Below, in pieces: positions 10,721 through 22,653 of a stretch of 43,202 bases of DNA. Origin of the DNA: Toxoplasma gondii ME49 (taxonomy: Eukaryota; Apicomplexa; Conoidasida; Eucoccidiorida; Sarcocystidae); the NCBI RefSeq assembly GCF_000006565.2, contig NC_031476.1, positions 6,927,084 through 6,970,285 on the forward strand, given 5' to 3'. The notes beneath the pieces were generated by a model that had not been told where the DNA came from, searched no databases, and was given only the letters and a program-made list of their open reading frames with translations. A program made the position numbers and the translations under genes. Numbering within the stretch: position 1 is the stretch's first letter; every line of letters starts with the position of its first letter.

Positions 10721-12480
10721 AAGGATCACGGCAGGCAAAAGCAACCAATGCAAGATTGGGTTACACTGATAGGTATTCTCCATGGCGAAGCCCATGACTC
10801 CATGTTCGCGCTTAATGTTCTGCATTGCACGCTGCTTTGTTTGCCCCGGCTATACTGAATGCTGAGTAGAACGATGGGGCGCGTCATCACTGGCTTAAAT
10901 AGTGGTTTGTGTTGGCGGCTGGATCCCGGTTCCTTCTTTCCCCACTCTAGTCTGCTTCCTTCAAGTTATGGGTGTTGTGTGTGAGATCTTACTACTGTGT
11001 ACACAACCACGTCTGCTCCTCTGCTGGCTGGCTCTCTCCCCTCAGCCTTGATCGCAAGCATCTTGGGGCCTCGTTACCGGTCGACCAAGGAACCCACCCT
11101 GCTCTCCCCTGTTAAGGTGGTTGTGGTGGGTGCGTGTGTGGTTGAACATCAGCGATGTAGACGTGTACTTTTGTATATGCTGGAGCGCGACGCCGCTTAT
11201 CAGGCGTGCTCTCTGTAGTCTGGCAGCAGGGGTTCGTGAAAGAAATGCAAGGGCACTACATGGGACGCAAATGTCTGGCCCACTTGCGGCGCAGTGGTCC
11301 CTTCTGACTCGAAGCAGTTCCGCCACACCTTTTCCGATTCTGCGCAAAGGCGGTAGGAACAACGGGTGGGCGCGGAAACAGAGGAATAAACAGGTGTGTC
11401 ACGAGGTGAACGGGACTGTGGTTCTTTGTTGGAGTGCATCTGGATGACGTCATAATAACAGGCAGAGATTCGTCTTAGTGGCCTCCACACTGGATATGCA
11501 GCACCGCCTCTTGCACTCGTGGCAGGAAATGCCTCATGGGTTTTATCGAGGAACAGTGCGAAAGCAGTGTTAGCGCCGGCTCGAACGGGAGCTCGAAAAT
11601 GCGAGAGGGGGGACTTGGGTTCGTGCTTGATTCGGGGATCTTGTATGTCATCACGAGTGAAGATGTAGTCGTTGTCTCCCTGGCAATAATGTCTCGTGAT
11701 GTCAATAATGTGACCTGCGTGCCGTCCGGTGCGTGCTGTGCGTCGTGACGGTCGATGCGGTTCAGAGACCAAAACGGTGCTGAGAGAGTTGATTCTGGCA
11801 CATCCCAGGGTCATGTTTGAATCAGACCATCATCGTTGGTACAAGGCCTGGCTACCGTGACGTATGTGTCTAGTTTGAGCTCAGCAGATCACTGCACGAC
11901 TGTCTAGGGTATATTAGTGAAAGGTTTCATGGCTAGCCATAGACGGAGCCTTTTTGGAAGGATGCCGCCGCTTCTGTGACCCGGGTGTTGGCATATGCAG
12001 CTTGTCCCACTGACATCCTGTGTGACCTCTGTGGCAGGTGAGCGGCTGAGATCCGCGTGGTTACTTTGCTGTGTGCGTCGGTTGCTGTTTGCCGGTGTCT
12101 AGGCGGCGGTAGTAGGAAATCTCCTGGGGCATCGGGGCAGTGTATGGGGTGACTATCGAGAGAGTCTCGGTATGTTGATTTGGGTGGGCATCGTCGTTGA
12201 TCACTGACTTTTGGGCCAGCCGCCAGCAATGAGGCGCAGTGTCTGATAACAACGACTTAGTAGGGGCGTTGTTCGGCGAGGTGTCGTTTAGTGAAACCAC
12301 TTGTCCTCCCCGGGGATGTACCTGTTGATTCGGTAAGACTGCCTAGATCGAATGTGGGGAGAGGATTGATGAGTGGTGGCTGTTCAACGCATTATCGACT
12401 GTTGGACATGGGAGACTCGTTTCAGATTCTACTGCGTGAAGACGGCCTAACTGATGAGCATGACAACAACTCAAGGTAAG
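10720..12480 (+). repeat. Old copy of the D composite sequence in the spacer
   Basis: This apparently unique spacer aligns piecewise with 27030-28440. CTCTCTCCCCTCAGCCTTGA matches ATCTCTCCCCGCAGCCTCGA, GGGGCCTCGTTACC matches TGGCCTCGTTACTC, TTAGTGGCCTCCACACTGG matches TTAGTAGCCTCTACATTGG, and CAGTGTTAGCGCCGGC matches CCGTGTTAGCGTCATC. The order is kept across about 1.4 kb, so this is shared ancestry and not chance. The longest frame here is minus strand 11200-11814 (204 codons). It covers the repeat copy and has no recognisable domain. Confidence 0.7.
11200..11814 (-). other. 204-codon ORF, probably fortuitous
   Basis: One of the longest frames in the window. The predicted product is basic, with no signal peptide, membrane segment or motif that I recognise. 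The region is an old copy of D-array sequence (counterpart near 27440-28100), and the corresponding D copies do not show this frame open at full length. With the stop density expected from local base composition, a frame of this size is expected roughly once per window of this size, so length alone is not evidence. Kept only so that it can be tested. Confidence 0.1.
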
Positions 12481-13480
12481 GGTCTTTCCTATTGCTGTGT
12501 TATCCTCAACGGAAACGGTATTGGAGTCGACAGTGCCGCGATATCCATGACTTTCTGGAGTGCCAGAGGCAACAAAAGCAATGGCCGACTCGTGTTGACT
12601 GTGTACTGTTTCATCGGCGATCGTCTGCGCACAAATGACGACGTCGCCTCGCCGATATCATGGATAAATGCATATATGGCGCAGGACGACAGCAGCCATG
12701 TCACTGTTGTGATCGACGACCGATCGATTTTATCTTTTGCACTTTTTCTGACGGCGGACGGTTTCGGTAGCTGATGCAAGTACGGGTCATGGCCTGGAGG
12801 TCTGATTAGAAAACTTTCTGATTTGTTACAGGGTACAGCTTTCCCCAGCTGTACCCGATTCTCACTCGCTATCACCGCACAGAGTTCCGGTAGCACATAA
12901 GCGAAAATTCACATCCTTTAAGCACTCCGCAGGCAGCGGTGGTGTGCAGTAAAGTGAGGTGTCGTGACGATGATGTTGGTGGAGCTAAAGACGTCGTATT
13001 GTTCCGGAGGTTGTGCGAGCGGATGCTACTAAAAAGGTCGGGGGGCACGGTGCGTGCGTCGTTTGTGGGAAACGTGTGTGTGCAGGTAGTGGCAGGCGAC
13101 CGTTCGTCGACTGCGTGTTGGTGCGACGTCTGTGGTGCAGATGGGGTACAGCATGTGGCCGGGTTTCGCACGTAGCTCCTGCATGGACATAGAAGAGAGC
13201 TCAGAGGTATTGTGGCGACAGTGTGACCCCATTGACAATTCCTGAGTCCGTCGGATTGTTGGGTGTCATGATTTGTGATGTGAAGTTTCGAGACAAAATG
13301 TCGAGTTTGTGTTCGCGGCAGGATTTCCTTCGATTCATCCTGAGGGGTGTGTGTTTGCAACGTCGCCTCGTGCGACTAGCGTGGGCGCTTCGGGCGCCGG
13401 ACGGTGCAGCAGGAGCGGAGAACGTTTGTTAATGCGCTGGTTGTTGGTGACGGCCTGCAGCGGATTCAGCCTTCCCGCCC
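12480..13480 (+). repeat. Strongly decayed D-type monomer(s), right part of the spacer
   Basis: Weak but ordered resemblance to D monomers: GCTGTGTTATCCTC resembles GACTGTTATCCTCTAGC at 28445, TTTCATCGGCGATCG resembles GGCCATCGGCTTCCC at 28555, and GGCGACAGTGTGACCCCATT near 13213 resembles GTGCCACAGTGCGACCCCGT at 24975. ORFs here (plus 12454-12774, minus 12489-12896, minus 12872-13360) overlap one another on opposite strands. The minus frames are Thr, Ser, Pro and His rich, as the complement of a G+T-rich strand would be. I see no gene. Confidence 0.5.
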
Positions 13481-14044
13481 CACCAGGGCGGTTGGAAAAC
13501 GTCTCGGCACGCCTGCGCCTAGAGTGAACGAGGCACGATAGCTTCTCCGCATGTGGCGGCGCCCCTGGATGTCTTAATAGCGTGGCCGGTGACGCTGCTG
13601 TGCCGGTACTTGCTGTTTAGTTGAAGACGGTAGGGATCTTACCACTCAGCGATGAAAACTATATGCTACTACGTTGGCGGGCAGTGTTGACGTAGTCGCG
13701 GAAGTCTTGCTCCAGCACCACATGATTGCTTTCCACTGCACTGTTCACCTGACATCGTTTAAGGAGGATGCAAGGGGGTGATCAAGTGAAGCAAAATCAG
13801 ACCCTTCTTGCAGCTGTCAGTGGCGATAGTCAGAACACGAGAATGGTAGCCGCGTATGCATCGATTTGAGCAATTAGGCAACCCGCTAGGGTATGTGTTG
13901 GCGCGCCTCTGCATAGCGATCACAAATTCGGAGGCACGCTGGTGTCAAGACCACGACGGGCGGTCCCCCAATTCAGCCTGACGTGTCTGCGTCTGTAGTG
14001 TAATACCTGTCGCATCTCCGCCCTTAATTGTTCAGCTTCTTGCT
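13480..14044 (+). repeat. Isolated remnant of about 1.3 A monomers
   Basis: The A order reappears here. The 13600-13660 stretch (CTTGCTGTTTAGTTGAAG, GGTAGGGATC) sits where the A box should be. It is followed at 13756 by CGTTTAAGGAGGATGCAAGG, at 13800 by CCTTCTTGCAGCTGTCAGTG, at 13820 by GCGATAGTCAGAACACGAG and at 13855 by TGCATCGATTTGAGCAATTA, all in array A order. It lies directly before array C, so A precedes C here just as it does at 9860. Confidence 0.8.
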
Positions 14045-14281
14045 GTAGGCATCCTAGCCCGTTGCACGTTGAAACGAAAATCCGATTGAACCTGTTGTCA
14101 GCGACCGCGTGGTCTGAGATGAGGTGCTTCAGCAAAGCAATCCTCATCCTGTGTCTTGCACGAGAGACCCGCCGGTTTGTTCAGCCGACGATGGTGGACA
14201 TACTTCACGCTGGTGCCTCTGCTGGTTCTAGTCCTGAGGATGTGGCATCTCGCAGGCGTTCCGTACCATGCGATGGATAGC

Positions 14282-15163
14282 ACGTTAGATCGACCGAATG
14301 GCGAGTTGCTACCCGTGCCGCGGCATATAGCGGGTCCTAGCCGAGACTGAATTTTCCACCAGTTGTAGGTCTCCTCCTGGCGAGCCACGAGGTGACGTGT
14401 GCTGTCCTCGCTAGACGGCAGAGACAGACTGGTGCGGACCGCTGCACCTACGTTTGCATTTGGTCTTCACCTCTTCCGGCAAACTCGTGTTGTCGTAAAG
14501 CGCCTCTCATCCCCGGAGGGTGCCGCAACCTTCAAGGGCCATTCTAGCTGTGGCGGCTGGGGCAGGAGTGGATGGCGGTTGGTGGTGCGCTGCCGGGTGT
14601 TCGTGTACGAAGCGACCGGCGCCCAAGATGTGATGCTCTGAGGGCACCGGTGGTATGAGTCTCGCCTCGCTGTTATCTAGAGGTGATTAGGGAGGCAGGA
14701 GGCAGATGTCAGCGAAGTATGGCAGGTGGTCTGACGTATGAGCCGAGTGTGGGCGCTTTCGATAGTATCGCCACTGACACCTCCGTGGTGGTGTGTGTCG
14801 TTCAGGCGCTGGGTGTAGGCAGACCGTCCACCTGACCGTTGAATCTTGAATACGACTGAGGCTGTCATCAGCGACCACGTGCCCCGAAATGAGGTGCTTC
14901 GGCAATGCAATCCTCATCCTGCGTCTGTCACGGAAAAAAACCGCCGGTGTGTTCAGCCGACGAGGGTAGACATTTTTCACACAGGTGTTTGTGGAAGTGT
15001 TCTTCCTGAGGGCTTGTGACGTCGCCAGTGTGTCGTACCATGGGCTGGGTTCCACGTTGGTTTGACTGAGGGGACAGTTGCTAGGCGTGTCGCTGCATGT
15101 GGCTGTCCGTAGCAGAGACAGAATGTCCAGCCTGTCGAAGGAGTCCCGCTAGTAAAGCACACA
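14282..15163 (+). repeat. Duplicated block in array C (copies at 15968-16849 and, in part, 17400-18170)
   Basis: Matches 15968-16849 at offset 1686 with a handful of substitutions and a one-base poly-A difference near 14935/16621. The part from 14399 onward also matches 17402 onward at offset 3003, and that match continues to about 15630/18633. The three copies show repeated local amplification of the same stretch. Confidence 0.9.
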
Positions 15164-15967
15164 GCGACGTGTGGTTCAGCCGCCGAATCTGCACACGATA
15201 AATGTCGAATGCGGCTTATCCTGTCGTCAGCGACCGCCTGCCCTGAGGTGAGGTGCTTCAGCAATGCATCGTGATCCAGCATCTGTCGTGTCAGATCCGC
15301 GGGAGGGTTTCAAACTGTCGTCTGAAGCCCTGCTGGCGAGTTACAAGGTGACACGTGCTGTCCTCTCTGGACGGTGGAATCAGAATGGTCCGTACCGCTG
15401 CATATACGTTTACATTTGGTCTTCATCTCTTCCGGCAAACTCGTGTTGTCGTAGGGTGCCTGTCATCCCCGGAGCGTGCCGCAACCTTGGAGGGCCATTC
15501 TAGCCGTGGCGGCTGGGGCAGGAGTGGATGGCGGTTGGTGGTGCGCTGCCGGGTGGTCGTGTGGGAAGCGGGCTGTGCGCGGAGGTGTGCGGACCCGCGG
15601 GTGCCGCTGGAATGAGCTTCGCATCGCTGTTATCTTAAGGTGATCAGGGAGGCACGCGGCGGATGTCAGCGAGGCATGTCAGGCAGGCCTATTTCTCAGG
15701 TGGGCTTCTGCGATTCAATGATGTTTCTTCGAGGCCGGCTCTCTTGCTGATTCTGGTCAGACAATGGCTGTAGGCAGGTCGGCCCCTGAGTGGTGAACCG
15801 TGAATTTCGAGTCAGGCGGCTGCCAGTGACCGCATGGCCTCAGGTGAGGTTCTTCGGCAGTGCATCCTCATCCCGTTTCTGTCGTGCGAAACCCGCTGGT
15901 GCCTCTGCCGATGTTACCGCTGAGGATGCGGCATGTCGCAGGACTTCTCTACCTTGCGATGGATATC

Positions 15968-16849
15968 ACGTTAGATCGACCGAATGGCGAGTTGCTACCC
16001 GTGCCGCGGCATATAGCGGGTCCTAGCCGAGACTGAATTTTCCACCAGTTGTAGGTCTCCTCCTGGCGAGCCACGAGGTGACGTGTGCTGTCCTCGCTAG
16101 ACGGCAGAGACAGACTGGTGCGGACCGCTGCACCTACGTTTGCATTTGGTCTTCATCTCTTCCGGCAAACTCGTGTTGTCGTAAAGCGCCTCTCATCCCC
16201 GGAGGGTGCCGCAACCTTCAAGGGCCATTCTAGCCGTGGCGGCTGGGGCAGGAGTGGATGGCGGTTGGTGGTGCGCTGCCGGGTGTTCGTGTACGAAGCG
16301 ACCGGCGCCCAAGATGTGATGCTCTGAGGGCACCGGTGGTATGAGTCTCGCCTCGCTGTTATCTAGAGGTGATTAGGGAGGCAGGAGGCAGATGTCAGCG
16401 AAGTATGGCAGGTGGTCTGACGTATGAGGCGAGTGTGGGCGCTTTCGATAATATCGCCACTGACACCTCCGTGGTGGTGTGTGTCGTTCAGGCGCTGGGT
16501 GTAGGCAGACCGTCCACCTGACCGTTGAATCTTGAATACGACTGAGGCTGTCATCAGCGACCACGTGCCCCGAAATGAGGTGCTTCGGCAATGCAATCCT
16601 CATCCTGCGTCTGTCACGGGAAAAAAACCGCCGGTGTGTTCAGCCGACGAGGGTAGACATTTTTCACACAGGTGTTTGTGGAAGTGTTCTTCCTGAGGGC
16701 TTGTGACGTCGCCAGTGTGTCGTACCATGGGCTGGGTTCCACGTTGGTTTGACTGAGGGGACAGTTGCTAGGCGTGTCGCTGCATGTGGCTGTCCGTAGC
16801 AGAGACAGAATGTCCAGCCTGTCGAAGGAGTCCCGCTAGTAAAGCACAC
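15968..16849 (+). repeat. Duplicated block in array C, second copy
   Basis: Partner of 14282-15163 (offset 1686). After about 16849 it continues as a normal monomer (GACGTGTGCTGTCC), whereas the other two copies jump to GACGTGTGGTTCAGCC. This copy therefore keeps the ancestral connection at that point. Confidence 0.88.
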
Positions 16850-17401
16850 GGCGACGTGTGCTGTCCTAGCTGGACGGTGGAATCAGAATGCGGCGGACCA
16901 CTGAGTCTACGCTTGCAATTGGACTTTGTCCGTTGCTGCATATTCGTGTCCTCGTATTCAATTCTAGCGGTGGCTGCTGCGGTGGGAGTGAACGGCGGTT
17001 GGTGGTGCGCTGCCGGGTGGTCGTGTGGGAAGCAGGCGGTGCCCGGAGGCGTGCTGCCCCGCGGGTGCCGCTGGAATTAGACCCGGCTTGTGGTGCCCTA
17101 AATGTGATAGCCGATGTTAGTGAGAGGTGACAGCCGTCTCACGTTTGCGGCGAGAGTGGTCGGTTCGACAATGTCCCCGCTGTTGCCTTGGTGGGGATGA
17201 TTATTGTTCAGGCTCTACTTGTAGGCAGAACGTCTCTGTACACGATAAATGTCGAATGCGGCTTAGCCTGTCGTCAGCGATCGCCTGCCCTGACGTGGGG
17301 TGCTTCAGCAATGCAGCGTCATCCGGCGTCTGTCGTGTCAGATCCGTGGGGGGGTTCCAAACTATCGTCTGACGCCCTGCTGCCGAGTTACAAGGTGACA
17401 T

Positions 17402-18633
17402 GTGCTGTTCTCTCTGGTCGGCAGAGACAGACTGGTGCGGGCCGCTGCACCTACGTTTGCATTTGGTCTTCACCTCTTCCGGCAAACTCGTGTTGTCGTA
17501 AAGCGCCTCTCATCCCCGGAGGGTGCCGCAACCTTCAAGGGCCATTCTAGCCGTGGCGGCTGGGGCAGGAGTGGATGGCGGTTGGTGGTGCGCTGCCGGG
17601 TGTTCGTGTACGAAGCGACCGGCGCCCAAGATGTGATGCTCTGAGGGCACCGGTGGTATGAGTCTCGCCTCGCTGTTATCTAGAGGTGATTAGGGAGGCA
17701 GGAGGCAGATGTCAGCGAAGTATGGCAGGTGGTCTGACGTATAAGGCGAGTGTGGGCGCTTTCGATAATATCGCCACTGACGCCTCCGTGGTGGTGTGTG
17801 TCGTTCAGGCGCTGGGTGTAGGCAGACCGTCCACCTGACCGTTGAATCTTGAATACGACTGAGGCTGTCATCAGCGACCACGTGCCCCGAAATGAGGTGC
17901 TTCGGCAATGCAATCCTCATCCTGCGTCTGTCACGGGAAAAAACCGCCGGTGTGTTCAGCCGACGAGGGTAGACATTTTTCACACAGGTGTTTGTGGAAG
18001 TGTTCTTCCTGAGGGCTTGTGACGTCGCCAGTGTGTCGTACCATGGGCTGGGTTCCACGTTGGTTTGACTGAGGGGACAGTTGCTAGGCGTGTCGCTGCA
18101 TGTGGCTGTCCGTAGCAGAGACAGAATGTCCAGCCTGTCGAAGGAGTCCCGCTAGTAAAGCACACAGCGACGTGTGGTTCAGCCGCCGAATCTGCACACG
18201 ATAAATGTCGAATGCGGCTTATCCTGTCGTCAGCGACCGCCTGCCCTGAGGTGAGGTGCTTCAGCAATGCATCGTGATCCAGCATCTGTCGTGTCAGATC
18301 CGCGGGAGGGTTTCAAACTGTCGTCTGAAGCCCTGCTGGCGAGTTACAAGGTGACATGTGCTGTCCTCTCTGGACGGTGGAATCAGAATGGTCCGTACCG
18401 CTGCATATACGTTTACATTTGGTCTTCATCTCTTCCGGCAAACTCGTGTTGTCGTAGGGTGCCTGTCATCCCCGGAGTGTCCCGCAACCGTGGAGGGCCA
18501 TTCTAGCTGTGGCGGCTGGGGCAGGAGTGGATGGCGGTTGGTGGTGCGCTGCCGGGTGGTCGTGTGGGAAGCGGGCTGTGCCCAAGATGTGCGGACCCGC
18601 GGGTGCCGCTGGAATGAGCTTCGCGTCGCTATT
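17402..18633 (+). repeat. Duplicated block in array C, third copy (pairs with 14399-15630)
   Basis: Offset 3003 from 14399-15630. It includes the same abnormal joint (GACGTGTGGTTCAGCC near 18170, matching 15168), where a monomer is cut short and runs straight into the start region of the next without a box. Two independent deletions at the same base are unlikely, so the joint predates this duplication. Confidence 0.9.
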
Positions 18634-18970
18634 ATCTTAAGGTGATCAGGGAGCCAGGTGGCGGATGTTCGCGAAGCATCGCAGGCGGTCTGACGTGTGC
18701 AGAGAGTGTGGTCGGGTCGACAATGCCCCCGCTGTCGCCTTGGTGGTGATGATTATTGTTCAGGCTCTACTTGTAGGCAGAACGTCTCTGTACACGATAA
18801 ATGTCGAATGCGTCTTAGCCTCTCGTCAGCGACCGCCTGCCCTGAGGTGCGGTGCTTCAGCAATGCATCGTGATCCGGCGCCTGTCGCGCCTGATCCGCG
18901 GGAGGGTTCCAAACTGTCGTCTGACGCCCTGCTGGCCAGTTACAGGACGACATGTGCTGTGCTCTCTGGA

Positions 18971-20001
18971 CGGCAGAGACAGAATGGTGCGGACCACTGC
19001 GTCTACGTTTGCATTTGGTCTGCATCTCGTCTGGCATATTCGTGTTCTCGTAGGGTGTCGCGCATCCCCGGAGTCTCCCCCAACATTCAAGCACGATTCG
19101 GGGGGGGGGAGGGCGCTGCGGTGCGACTGCATAGTTGTTGGTGGGGCGCTACTGGGGGGGTCGCCTGCGATGCGGTCGGTCGCCGGAGGATGTTGCCCCG
19201 CGGGCGCCGCTGGAATGAGACTCGGCTCGCGGTGGTCTAGAGGTGGTAACCGAGGCGGCAGGCCGATGCTTGCGAGGGATAAAAGGCGTTCCACTGTTTC
19301 AGGCGAATCTGGGCGTCTCCAGGATGTGGCGAATGTCGCGTTTGTGCGTTTGTTCTTCTTCAGTTTCTGGTGGTAGGCAGCTGGACCTCCTGACCGTGGA
19401 ATGGTGAATTGCGTCTGAGGCGGTTGTCATCGACAGCATGGTCTGAGATGAGGTGCTTCCTCAATGGAATCGTCTGTCTACATCAGTTGCTGGAACCACG
19501 GGGGTGCGTGCAGCTGAACGGAGCAGGCCTCCCTCAAACAGGTGCCTCTGGCGGCGCTGGCGCTGAGGGTTCCAGGTCACAAGGGCCTCATGCGTTGGGC
19601 CGGATATCACGTTTGATGGACGGATTAGACAGTTACTACGCCTGGTGAAGCATGCCGTGCGTTTTGGACAACAACGAGAGATCAATGTGTCATCAGATGC
19701 CTCTTCGCGATCCACGAGGAGATGGGAGTCGTGCTCGCTTATCGGCGGGATCAGAGTGGCGCGGACCAGTGCGTCTACGTTTGTATTTGGTCATTCTCGC
19801 TTCCGGCATTTTCCTGTTATCGTAGGGTGGCTCTTACGCCCGGAGTGTCCCGCAAGCATCAAGGACAATTCGGGCGCGGGGCGGGCGGCGAGAGTGGACA
19901 GTGTTTAATAGCGCACTGCCGGGTGGTCGCCTTTAAGGCGGCCTCCTGGCAGCAGTATGTTGGACTGCGGCCCCCGGGGGAATGAAGGTCGGATCGCGGT
20001 G
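18971..20001 (+). repeat. ~1.03 kb duplication in array C, left copy
   Basis: Nearly identical to 20511-21541 at offset 1539-1540, i.e. two 770-bp monomers. It contains a G10 run (19100-19109) that is G9 in the partner, and GTTTCTGGTGGTAGG here is GTTCTGACGGTAGG there. ORFs in the pair (191 and 171 codons) are side effects of the repeat. Confidence 0.92.
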
Positions 20002-20510
20002 GTTTAGAGGTGAAGACGGAGGCAGCAGGCAGAGGTTAGCGAAGGCGGGCAGAGGGTGCTGTCTCTGAGGTGAGAGTGGCCGGTTCGGTGATGTGGTCGC
20101 TGTTTTGGTCTGTAGTGTTGTTCATTGTTCAGGCTGTGGCTGTAGGCAGCTCGTCCCCTGAATGCTGAACCGTGAATTTTGAGTCAGCCTCTTGCCAGGG
20201 AGTGCATGGCCTCAGGTGAGCTTCTTCAGCAATGCATCCTCATCCCGCGTCAGTCGTGCGAGAACTGCGGGCGCGTTCCGCCGACGAGGGTAGACAAGCT
20301 TCACGCTGATGCCTCTGCCGGTGTTACCGCTGAGGACGTAGCATGTCGCAGGTGTTTCCTACCATGAGATGGATATCACGTTGGATCTACCGAATTGCCA
20401 GTTGCTACTCGTGCCGCGGCATACTGCGGGTCCAAGCCGAGACTGAATGTTCAACCAGTCGTAGCCGTCCTGCTGGAAAGTCACGAGGCAACGTGTGCTG
20501 TCCTCGCTGA

Positions 20511-21541
20511 ACGGCAGAGACAGAATGGTGCGGACCACTGCGTCTACGTTTGCATTTGGTCTGCATCTCGTCTGGCATATTCGTGTTCTCGTAGGGTGTC
20601 GCGCATCCCCGGAGTCTCCCCCAACATTCAAGCACGATTCGGGGGGGGGAGGGCGCTGCGGTGCGACTGCATAGTTGTTGGTGGGGCGCTACTGGGGGGG
20701 TCGCCTGCGATGCGGTCGGTCGCCGGAGGATGTTGCCCCGCGGGCGCCGCTGGAATGAGACTCGGCTCGCGGTGGTCTAGAGGTGGTAACCGAGGCGGCA
20801 GGCCGATGCTTGCGAGGGATAAAAGGCGTTCCACTGTTTCAGGCGAATCTGGGCGTCTCCAGGATGTGGCGAATGTCGCGTTTGTGCGTTTGTTCTTCTT
20901 CAGGTTCTGACGGTAGGCAGCTGGACCTCCTGACCGTGGAATGGTGAATTGCGTCTGAGGCGGTTGTCATCGACAGCATGGCCTGAGATGAGGTGCTTCC
21001 TCAATGGAATCGTCTGTCTACATCAGTTGCTGGAACCACGGGGGTGCGTGCAGCTGAACGGAGCAGGCCTCCCTCAAACAGGTGCCTCTGGCGGCGCTGG
21101 CGCTGAGGGTTCCAGGTCACAAGGGCCTCATGCGTTGGGCCGGATATCACGTTTGATGGACGGATTAGACAGTTACTACGCCTGGTGAAGCATGCCGTGC
21201 GTTTTGGACAACAACGAGAGATCAATGTGTCATCAGATGCCTCTTCGCGATCCACGAGGAGATGGGAGCCGTGCTCGCTTATCGGCGGGATCAGAGTGGC
21301 GCGGACCAGTGCGTCTACGTTTGTATTTGGTCATTCTCGCTTCCGGCATTTTCCTGTTATCGTAGGGTGGCTCTTACGCCCGGAGTGTCCCGCAAGCATC
21401 AAGGACAATTCGGGCGCGGGGCGGGCGGCGAGAGTGGACAGTGTTTAATAGCGCACTGCCGGGTGGTCGCCTTTAAGGCGGCCTCCTGGCAGCAGTATGT
21501 TGGACTGCGGCCCCCGGGGGAATGAAGGTCGGATCGCGGTG
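20511..21541 (+). repeat. ~1.03 kb duplication in array C, right copy
   Basis: Partner of 18971-20001. The match breaks on the left at GCTGAACGGCAGAG (20506) and on the right near GGTGGTCTAGCGG (21545), where the other copy reads GGTGGTTTAGAGG. Breakpoints fall inside monomers and not at boxes. Confidence 0.92.
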
Positions 21542-21690
21542 GTCTAGCGGTGGTACAGGAGGCGACAGGACAGTATTCGCGAGGGCGGACAACCGGTCCA
21601 CAGTGTCAGGCGAGCGGGGCCCTTTTTGCAGTGCGCCCGCGCTCACGTCCGCGGTGTTGTTGGTCCTTCAGCCTTCTGTAGTAGGCAGAC

Positions 21691-22110
21691 CCTTCCTGAA
21701 TACGATGCATCTAAGATGCATCTTGGCCTGTTTTAAGCGGTCGCGTGGCCTGAGAGGAGGTGCTCGCGCAATTCAACCGTCAGTCGACAGGTGTCGCTGG
21801 AGAACCGTGTGTGCGTGCAGCTAAAGAGGAGAGGCCTCCTTCACACAGGCGTTTCTGGAGGTGTTTATAATGAGGTTGTCTGATGTCGCAATTTTGGACT
21901 ACCTTGGGCTGGATATCACATATGGCCGAACGAATGGACAGTTGGCAGACAGTGTGCCGAATCTATCGGCTCCTAGTCGAGAGGGGATGTTCAGTCTGTC
22001 ATAGGCCGCCTGCTGGTGAAGGTCGAGGAGACGGCTGTCGTGCTGGCTGGACGGCGGAATCAGAATGGCGCAGACCACTGCATCTACGTGTGCATTTGGT
22101 CTTTATCTTT
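21691..22110 (+). repeat. Duplicated block at the right end of array C (pairs with 22462-22880)
   Basis: Matches 22462-22880 at offset 771, exactly one C monomer, with few differences. It includes the GATGCATC-TAA-GATGCATC element (21704-21722 and 22475-22493). The second copy diverges at TCTTTATCTCTTCCC, where array C stops and the D transition starts. Confidence 0.9.
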
Positions 22111-22653
22111 TCCAGCATATTGGTGCTATCTTAGGATGGTTCTCATATCTGATGTGTCCAGCAAACCTCAAGGACAAATCGGCGGGTGTGCCTGCAAGAC
22201 GATTGGAAGCCTTTTCGAGGTCCGGCGCTTGCTGTCCTATATTATGCGGCCGGGTGACCGGAGGTGTGTGGCCGCGCGGGTGCCGCTGGAACGCGCGTCC
22301 GCTTGCAGTGGTCTAGAGGTGGCAAATGAGGCGACAGGCCAGTTTTAGCGCGAGCGGACAACCGGGCCACGGTTTCACATGAGCGAGGGGGCCTTTTCGC
22401 AGTGCGCCCTCTCTCGCGTCTCCGATGTTATTTTTCCTTCAGCCTTTAGAAGTAGGCAGCCCCTTCCTGAATACGATGCATCTAAGATGCATCTTGGCCT
22501 GTTTTAAGCGGTCGCGTGGCCTGAGAGGAGGTGCTCGCGCAATTCAACCGTCAGTCGACAGGTGTCGCTGGAGAACCGTGTGTGCGTGCAGCTAAAGAGG
22601 AGAGGCCTCCTTCACACAGGCGTTTCTGGAGGTGTTTATAATGAGGTTGTCTG

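Noticed and set aside
12489..13360. Chain of minus-strand ORFs in the spacer, considered as exons of one gene
   Set aside because: The stretch aligns weakly with D monomers, the ORFs overlap plus-strand ORFs, composition is that expected of the complement of G+T-rich DNA, and no consistent splice sites joined them in frame.
18665..21255. ORFs of 191, 174, 171 and 145 codons on both strands in array C
   Set aside because: They overlap on opposite strands within duplicated C monomers and change length with the G10/G9 difference. No domain or start context supports them.
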